From NCBI GenBank assembly GCA_025331125.1, contig JAOALB010000129.1, positions 1 to 36,710 of the forward strand: a stretch of 36,710 bases of DNA. The letters are read 5' to 3'. This DNA comes from Mycogone perniciosa. Its lineage: Eukaryota > Ascomycota > Sordariomycetes > Hypocreales > Hypocreaceae. A program made the translations under genes and the position numbers. The first letter of the stretch is position 1. Each line of letters begins with the position of its first letter. Below the pieces are notes generated by a model that searched no databases, was not told where the DNA came from, and was given only the letters and a program-made list of their open reading frames with translations. Shown here piece by piece: positions 30,626 through 36,710 of this stretch.

Positions 30626-31849
30626 GACATGGAGGCATTTATTCCCCGACAACTCGTCTTATGCAGTGCGCCGTGACGTACGTAACCCAGCAATATCGAT
30701 GGGAGGCCTGAATTCCCACAACTGCCACAGCGGTACCATTTCCTTTTCAACTTTCTGGCCATCATCCATCTGTTGATGCGGGCTTTCAATGTACATATTC
30801 AACTGCGACACGCCACGCACAAAAGAATTTTCTTGCGGCTTTACTATGTTGTAATTTTCTCGGGGGGCAAGGGAGCCGGGGTTGGAGGAGTCTCTGATGG
30901 GCAGCGCTCATATAGCGGATATCTGACGCAGGTTAGATCTCTCGCCATCTTTTTTCTTCTTTTTTTACCGCTCTGTGGGCTTTCTGTGTCTTAGACAGAT
31001 CTGGGTCGAATTCTCATGTTTCCTTTGTTACTCATTTGGTGTGACGTCGAGACTTGCTACCACCGTGTTGGACAGACAGGGCTCAACTCTGTAAGGAGTT
31101 GTGACAAACCGCTTTCCACCACTTATCGACATTGATAGATATATCAAAGAGCTGTTCCAAGTACATGTATGATAGCGCTTAAATCTGGACCAGCCTATTG
31201 TTTTGTCACATAATGAGACCGGCCTCCGGTATGAACCCCCATATCGGCTCCACTGCAAGCTCCGCTGCCGGGGCCGACCCGCGTTACAATACCTTCTAGT
31301 GGCACGGAGTAGTTACTAGTAGTAGTGGTATGTATTAGCATCCAACCAACAGCGGTACGAGGGGCGGCGATATGTTCTGCTGCAGCACGGACAGCTCTGG
31401 CGCGTAGGATCATTGTGGGGACCTAGAGCCTAGATTTATTAGTATTTAGTATAGTACATTAGATTGGTTCCTTGCTAGAGGTAGGTCTTTGTGGAAGTAA
31501 TTTTGTCTACAGAGGACTACGGAGTACGAAGTGCTGAATTATCATTTTGCTCCCCATAGCTGTTGGGGTGGCGCTGTGTGCCCCCGAGAGGTAATAATAG
31601 TGAGTACCTCGCAGGTTCAGATACTACATGCAGGGTACGGAGTACTGTTACTACCCGCCAGCCTGGGAGCTCCATAGCTAAGTAGCTCTCCATCATCTAC
31701 ACCTATCCTCCATCACTTCTTCATCCAATCCCATAACTATCAGCCCTCGTTTCCGATGTGCAAATATCCTCCATTCGGTCGACAATCCTTTCTGCAGCCG
31801 CTCACTCCGTACACATGATTCATCGACCGTCCTGATAGCGCCATCCGCC
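30626..31849. other. Intergenic with several TACGGAG-type sites
   Basis: The 1.2 kb between the Rho3 and beta-glucosidase genes hold TACGGAG/CTCCGTA at 31518, 31636 and 31805, the last about 45 bp before the beta-glucosidase start. A CT-rich leader precedes 31850. No additional gene is recognised. Confidence 0.4.
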
Positions 31850-34744
31850 ATGGATTCCGCGAAACGGGGTCTGCTCCATAGCAGCAACAATGAACATCAA
31901 GCTCACCAGAAGCGCGACTCGATCGATTCCGAAGACGACCTCGACCTCGATCTCGACGAATTGACGCACCCCAACGATAGCGATGACATCCCTCTCAATG
32001 GCACATCGTCAAAGATCCCCTCACATCGCTCTGCCGCGAGACGACGGTGGTTTAATCTGCCTAATCCCATCGCATGGTTGCTCCCCCGATCGATACAGAA
32101 GCGCCGCCGCTGCAAGATCATTCTTGGTGTAATCACTGTCATTGTGCTGCTCATGGCGGCCGGAGGCGCGTTTGGCTACAGAAAGCTCACAGAGGCACCG
32201 CCTACTGGAAAGTCGCCACCATGGTATCCCTCTCCAAAGGGTGGCTCCGTCCGCCAATGGGCCGATAGCTACAAGAAAGCCGCTGAGCTGGTTTCCAAGA
32301 TGTCGCTACCAGAGAAGGTCAACATCACGACGGGCACAGGTTGGAGTATGGGTCTTGCGGTGGGAAACACCGGGCCAGCTATTCATGTCGGTTTCCCGGC
32401 CCTGGCCCTTCAAGACGGCCCCAACGGCGTCCGTGGAAACAATGTGACGGCGTTCCCTGCTGGCGTTACGGTTGGCGCGACTTGGAACAGGAAGCTCATG
32501 TATGAGCGCGGCAAGGCACAGGGGCTGGAGGCTCGTGGCAAGGGCATCAATGTTCTGCTAGGACCAACAGTCGGCCCAATTGGAAGGATGCCCGCCGGCG
32601 GGCGCAACTGGGAAGGCTTTGGCTCAGACCCCTATCTCCAGGGCATTGCCGGTGCTGAGACAATCAAGGGCATCCAGGATCAAGGTGTCATGGCCACAGT
32701 CAAACACTTGATCGCCAACGAACAGGAGCATTTCCGCCAGCCGTGGGCATGGGGCACCCCACATGCCGTTTCGTCCAACATTGATGACCGAGCAATGCAT
32801 GAAATATACACATGGCCCTTTGGCGATGCCGTCAAGGCTGGTGTTGCTAGCGTCATGTGCTCATACAACATGGTCAACAACTCGTACGCATGCGGCAACT
32901 CCAAGCTGATGAACGGCATCCTCAAGGATGAATTGGGCTTTCAGGGCTTCGTCATGTCTGACTGGCTAGCACAGCGGTCTGGAGTAGCTAGTGCGCTGGC
33001 TGGGCTCGACATGAGCATGCCAGGAGATGGGTTGATTTGGCAGGATGGCAAAGCACTTTGGGGTTCACATCTTTCTCGAGCAGTACTAAACGGCTCGTTG
33101 CCGCTTGAGAGGTTGAACGATATGGTTATCCGTATCGTCGCATCGTGGTACCAGTTGGGTCAAGATGACAAGACTCTTTATGACGGCAAAGGACCCAACT
33201 TTTCGTTCTGGACCGAAGATAAAACGGGGGTCACTGCCCCTGGCAGTGGATCTCCGCAGGAAAAGGTTGAGGTAAACAAGTTTGTGAACGTTCAGGCCAA
33301 CCACTCGCAGATTGCCCTCCAGGTCGCGATTGAAGGGACTGTCGTACTCAAGAATGTCGGGGTTCTCCCTCTCAGTCCAAGCGGCAGGATGGGCGGCAGC
33401 GATGGTAAACAGGCTAAGGGGGACGCCAAAATCAGAGTGGGCATCTTTGGGGAGGATGCTGGCCCTGGAAAGGGGCCTAATTTCTGTCCAGGTCGAGGAT
33501 GTAACCAGGGTACACTTGGGTCTGGCTGGGGCAGCGGCGCAACCGATTTCCCCTATCTAATTCCTCCAGTCGATGCTCTTCGCAAGAGCTTTGACAAGGA
33601 CAGGGTTGAGATAACTGCATCTTTGACCAATGAGAAACCAGGCGCAGAAGCCCTGAAAGGCCTAGACGTTTGCATGGTCTTTGCCAACTCCGATTCTGGC
33701 GAGGGATATCTTTCCTGGGCTGGCGTTCTAGGAGACCGCAACGACCTCAAACTCCAGAAGGGGGGTGACGATCTCGTTATCGAGGTTGCCAAAAATTGCG
33801 GTGGCGGCTCCGGTACAACTATCGTGGTTATTCATGCCGTTGGCCCAGTGGTTGTAGAGCTGTGGATCGACCTCCCTGGTGTCAAAGCAGTAATAGCTGC
33901 TAACCTACCAGGCCAGGAGAGTGGCAATGCTCTAGTAAGCATTATCTTCGGAGAAGAAAATCCAAGTGGCAAGTTGCCATACACAATCGGCAAGTCACTT
34001 AAGGATTATGGCAAGGGGGGACAGGTGCTCTACCTCCCTGACGGTGTCATTCCGCAGCAGGACTTTGATGAGGGTCTATACATTGACTACAGGCACTTCG
34101 ACAAATACAGCATTGCGCCGCGTTACGAATTTGGCTTTGGATTATCTTATACAACCTTTGAGTATAAGAACTTGAAAATCACGGAGAAGAAGCTTCGATC
34201 GTCTCTGCCTGCGAAGCGGCCAGCTCCACAGCTTAAGCCACCGAAATTTGACAGCAGCATCCCCAAAGCAGAGGATGCACTCTTCCCGGCAGATATTCGC
34301 AGACTTAAAAAGTATATCTACCCATACATCGAATCTGTCGAGGAGATTCAGTCTGGGGAGTATCCTTACCCCGATGGCTACAACGTCCAGCAACCCTTAT
34401 CTGATGCTGGTGGAGGCGAGGGTGGCAACCCTGATCTGTGGGAGACGTATGTTGCCATCTCCGCCGACTTGACTAATAGAGGGAAAGTGGGTGGTAAAGT
34501 TGTTCCACAGCTGTATCTCTCGTACCCCGAATCCCAGACGGTGGATTTTCCCGTCAGGGTCCTCCGCGGGTTTGACAAGGTCTATCTTGAGAAGAGTGAG
34601 ACCAAGACGGTACATTTTAACCTCACAAGAAGGGATCTGAGTTATTGGGATGTGGAGAAGCAGAATTGGGTGATTCCAGAGGGACAGTTCACGTTTGCGG
34701 TTGGGGAGAGTTCAAGAGATCTACGGCTTACAGGGACATGGTAA
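31850..34744 (+). CDS. GH3 beta-glucosidase, type II membrane protein (BglE-like)
   Basis: A single exon encodes 964 residues. The first 88 residues are hydrophilic and include an acidic tract (SEDDLDLDLDELTHPNDSDD). A basic stretch (KRRRCK) then precedes one hydrophobic segment at about 89-110 (IILGVITVIVLLMAAGGAFGY), a signal anchor that puts the catalytic part outside the cytoplasm. The GH3 N-terminal domain has LQDGPNGVRG, GRNWEGFGSDPYL, KHLIANEQEHFR and GFVMSDW, with the nucleophile Asp at residue 371. The C-terminal domain has NSDSGEGYLSWAGVLGDRND, containing the probable acid/base Glu. A fibronectin-III-like end follows (FGFGLSYTTFEYKN ... VVPQLYLSYP ... LRGFDKVYL). Such enzymes release glucose from cello- and other beta-oligosaccharides at the cell surface. 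Length and layout match the BglE group in Aspergillus. Confidence 0.94.
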   Translation: MDSAKRGLLHSSNNEHQAHQKRDSIDSEDDLDLDLDELTHPNDSDDIPLNGTSSKIPSHRSAARRRWFNLPNPIAWLLPRSIQKRRRCKIILGVITVIVLLMAAGGAFGYRKLTEAPPTGKSPPWYPSPKGGSVRQWADSYKKAAELVSKMSLPEKVNITTGTGWSMGLAVGNTGPAIHVGFPALALQDGPNGVRGNNVTAFPAGVTVGATWNRKLMYERGKAQGLEARGKGINVLLGPTVGPIGRMPAGGRNWEGFGSDPYLQGIAGAETIKGIQDQGVMATVKHLIANEQEHFRQPWAWGTPHAVSSNIDDRAMHEIYTWPFGDAVKAGVASVMCSYNMVNNSYACGNSKLMNGILKDELGFQGFVMSDWLAQRSGVASALAGLDMSMPGDGLIWQDGKALWGSHLSRAVLNGSLPLERLNDMVIRIVASWYQLGQDDKTLYDGKGPNFSFWTEDKTGVTAPGSGSPQEKVEVNKFVNVQANHSQIALQVAIEGTVVLKNVGVLPLSPSGRMGGSDGKQAKGDAKIRVGIFGEDAGPGKGPNFCPGRGCNQGTLGSGWGSGATDFPYLIPPVDALRKSFDKDRVEITASLTNEKPGAEALKGLDVCMVFANSDSGEGYLSWAGVLGDRNDLKLQKGGDDLVIEVAKNCGGGSGTTIVVIHAVGPVVVELWIDLPGVKAVIAANLPGQESGNALVSIIFGEENPSGKLPYTIGKSLKDYGKGGQVLYLPDGVIPQQDFDEGLYIDYRHFDKYSIAPRYEFGFGLSYTTFEYKNLKITEKKLRSSLPAKRPAPQLKPPKFDSSIPKAEDALFPADIRRLKKYIYPYIESVEEIQSGEYPYPDGYNVQQPLSDAGGGEGGNPDLWETYVAISADLTNRGKVGGKVVPQLYLSYPESQTVDFPVRVLRGFDKVYLEKSETKTVHFNLTRRDLSYWDVEKQNWVIPEGQFTFAVGESSRDLRLTGTW

Positions 34745-34915
34745 TTACCGCGGCGTTTATGGGGCAGGGCAGACACTGGGCGCCAAAAAGATGCAGCATA
34801 CATACATTCTGAAGGAAAGGCTATTGGATATACAGCTCTTGAATGATTGTACAGCAGGCAAACGGTCTATGCTTTGTACTCTAACTATTCTGATCTTCAA
34901 GTTCGAAATCGGCCA

Positions 34916-36031
34916 TTAGATTGACGAGTAGGCATTCAGAGCCAACTGGCCACCAAGGTGAGCATACAAAACATTTCCACCCGCAATCTCGCCGTTCCTA
35001 ATCAGGTCCATCATCCCAGCCAAACTCTTGCCCTCATATACAGGATCTGTAATGAAAGCCTCCGTGCTCGCGCTAAACTTCATGGCCTCAATGGTCGTCT
35101 CGTCAGGAATGCCGTAAACCTTGGCATTATACCGCTCATCGAGAATGACATCCTCCTTGGTGATATCATCTTCCGAGAGCCCAATCTTGGCTGCGGTGAA
35201 TTTGGCAATGCGAAGCACCTGGTCAAACGTCTCCTGAGGCTTGCCCGATGCATCAATGCCAATGACCTTGCGCTTCCGCGAGCCGTTCTTCTCGGCAAGC
35301 TTGAATCCAGCAATCATGCCCGCCATCGTCGACCCCGTCACGGCACAGACAAGAATCGTATCGAAGAAGACGCCCGTCTCCTTCTCCTGGGCCTCAACCT
35401 CCAGCGCCCAGCGGGCGAAGCCCAGGCCGCCTAGGGGATGGTCCGACGCGCCGGCAGGGATGTAGTACGGCTTGCGGCCGGCGCCTTCAAGCTCGGCCTT
35501 CAAGTTGGCCAGCGTGGGTTTGTGCTCGATGCCAAAGACTGAAGGATCGAGTCTCACGTCGCCGCCCATGAGACGTGAAAGCTGGATGTTGCCGACTTTC
35601 TCGTAACCCGGGTCTTCCCAGTCGACCCAGTGCTCCTGCACGGTAGCCACATGGAGGCCAAGTTTGCGAGCGACGCCAGTGACGGCGCGGGTGTGGTTGG
35701 ACTGTACGCCTCCAATGGATACGAGGGTATCACAACCCTGGGCGACAGCCTCAGCGGCTAGATATCTACATCACATCAAACTAGTGTTTAGTCAAGTGAA
35801 CATCATCATGGAAAAATGTTCCGAGGGGGAAAGGGGAGATTACTCGAGCTTTCGGACTTTGTTGCCTCCATAGGCAATGCCGGAGTTGCAGTCTTCTCGT
35901 TTGGCGTAGACCTGGACTTTGCCGCCGAGAGCGGCGGACATACGAGGAAGATGCTCGATAGGCGAGGCTCCGAAGAGGAACGACTCGCGGGGGATGCTGG
36001 CGAAGGGCTCGGGCAAAGTGAGGCTGGCCAT
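34916..36031 (-). CDS. acdS: 1-aminocyclopropane-1-carboxylate (ACC) deaminase
   Basis: Two exons (36031-35844 and 35765-34916) across a 78-bp intron encode 345 residues, the normal size. The start MASLTLPEPFASIPRESF is standard; the frame also contains an ATG 23 codons upstream. The PLP-dependent tryptophan-synthase-beta-like fold shows GGNKVRKLE with the Schiff-base Lys, IGGVQSNHTRAV, and AVTGSTMAGMIAGF (phosphate loop). Near the C-terminus TEAFITDPVYEGKS and VLYAHLGG carry Glu and Leu at the places that distinguish true ACC deaminases from D-cysteine desulfhydrases (Glu295 and Leu322 in the Pseudomonas enzyme). It converts the ethylene precursor ACC to 2-oxobutyrate and ammonia in the cytosol, which in plant-associated fungi can lower plant ethylene. 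It converges with the beta-glucosidase gene. Confidence 0.92.
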
Positions 36032-36693
36032 GTTGAGATGAAGAAGATAAGACAACGAATGCAGCAGCAGCGGGGTAAACGAGATACTTTTGAGACCCAA
36101 GTCAAGCCAATGTATATGTGTTTATTATTGATGTAGTTTGTTATGAGATTATGAAGAAGGAGTCTTGGGTAAAGGGTTGAATCTCAGCTATATATTGCTG
36201 ATCTAATGTTCTCTCGGAGCCTGTCGTGAACCGATAACCTGATTTGAGATGCTATAACCTTGGCCAAGCCAAGCACCTCGTAACAACGTGGGGAAAATAG
36301 GGCGCGGCAGAGCTAGATAGGTTCTAGAGTATGTACTCGTAGTTAGAGGGCGCAGGGTTGATTTGGGTGGAAATAGACGGCTAATGGCGGCAAGTTTACG
36401 GAGTAAAGAGAGTGAGAAAGACAGGAAATCGGTTGGATACCCCAGCCCTATCTGTCTATTTAGGTACTCTGTGGTATAGGCCGAGTTAGAACAGAAGCCT
36501 GTTTTTTGATAGACATGAGCAACACCATCTCGAAAATGCCCAAGTCACGCATAGACACCAGTACTTTTGGGCTCGTTTTTTACTCAAATAAGCATCTTAG
36601 TATTTGAGTTGATTGATAGTCTACATACTATAATAGCAGGATTTAGCACCGTCACATCCCTAACTTGACCGCACACAGCCCCAGCGGATAAGT
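36032..36693. other. Upstream region of the ACC deaminase gene
   Basis: No gene is seen. One TACGGAG word is at 36397-36403. AT-rich DNA continues to the right end of the contig. Confidence 0.4.
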
Positions 36694-36710
36694 GGGGGGG
36701 GGGGGGGGGG
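36694..36710. other. Terminal G homopolymer, probable assembly artefact
   Basis: The window ends in 17 consecutive G residues, out of keeping with the AT-rich DNA before them. G runs at contig ends often come from low-signal cycles of two-colour short-read sequencing. It is not a fungal telomere repeat (TTAGGG). Confidence 0.7.

Noticed and set aside
36694..36710. Telomere
   Set aside because: Pure G run without TTAGGG repeats.

Overview
The window looks like one contig of a filamentous ascomycete (Pezizomycotina). The genes are monocistronic and lie on both strands. They carry short spliceosomal introns of about 50-110 bp with GT...AG ends and CTAAC/CTGAC-like branch sites. The gene set is fungal: a Zn2Cys6 regulator, a Rho3 GTPase, a GH75 chitosanase, a Kex2-type repeat precursor and an Mpv17 protein. 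I cannot fix the genus from sequence alone. The left end is very AT-rich (possibly RIP-mutated repeat) and the right end is a 17-base G run, so both ends look like assembly breaks.

Layout. 1-4880 is gene-poor: an AT-rich stretch, a decayed AAA-ATPase gene on the minus strand (668-2200), and 2.7 kb without a recognisable gene that holds a dense cluster of TGACAG hexamers. 4881-10326 carries a secreted GH17-type glycosidase, an Mpv17/PMP22 membrane protein, a YCII-domain protein and a medium-chain (ToxD/enoyl-reductase type) oxidoreductase. 11426-11809 is a small secreted precursor with four YGN-like repeats separated by Lys-Arg sites, the most intriguing gene here. 12458-23315 holds a GH75 chitosanase, a PL7/alginate-lyase-2-like lyase, a Zn2Cys6 transcription factor and a maltose-permease-type sugar transporter. 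24183-29000 carries a 2H-phosphoesterase-like (DUF1868) protein, an FAD-dependent monooxygenase and a broken short-chain dehydrogenase. 29740-36031 has the more conserved genes: Rho3, a type II membrane GH3 beta-glucosidase and an ACC deaminase.

How the genes fit together. Four carbohydrate-active enzymes (GH17, GH75, PL7, GH3), a sugar transporter and a regulator in one 30-kb stretch suggest a region for attack on, or remodelling of, plant or fungal cell-wall polysaccharides. The PL7-regulator-transporter trio could be a small utilisation cluster, but this is inference from proximity. The ACC deaminase and the secreted repeat peptide would suit a plant- or host-associated lifestyle. Two pseudogenes (AAA ATPase and SDR) show that parts of the region are decaying. 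Multi-exon genes were assembled by hand from splice signals and reading-frame continuity; all exon sums are in frame.
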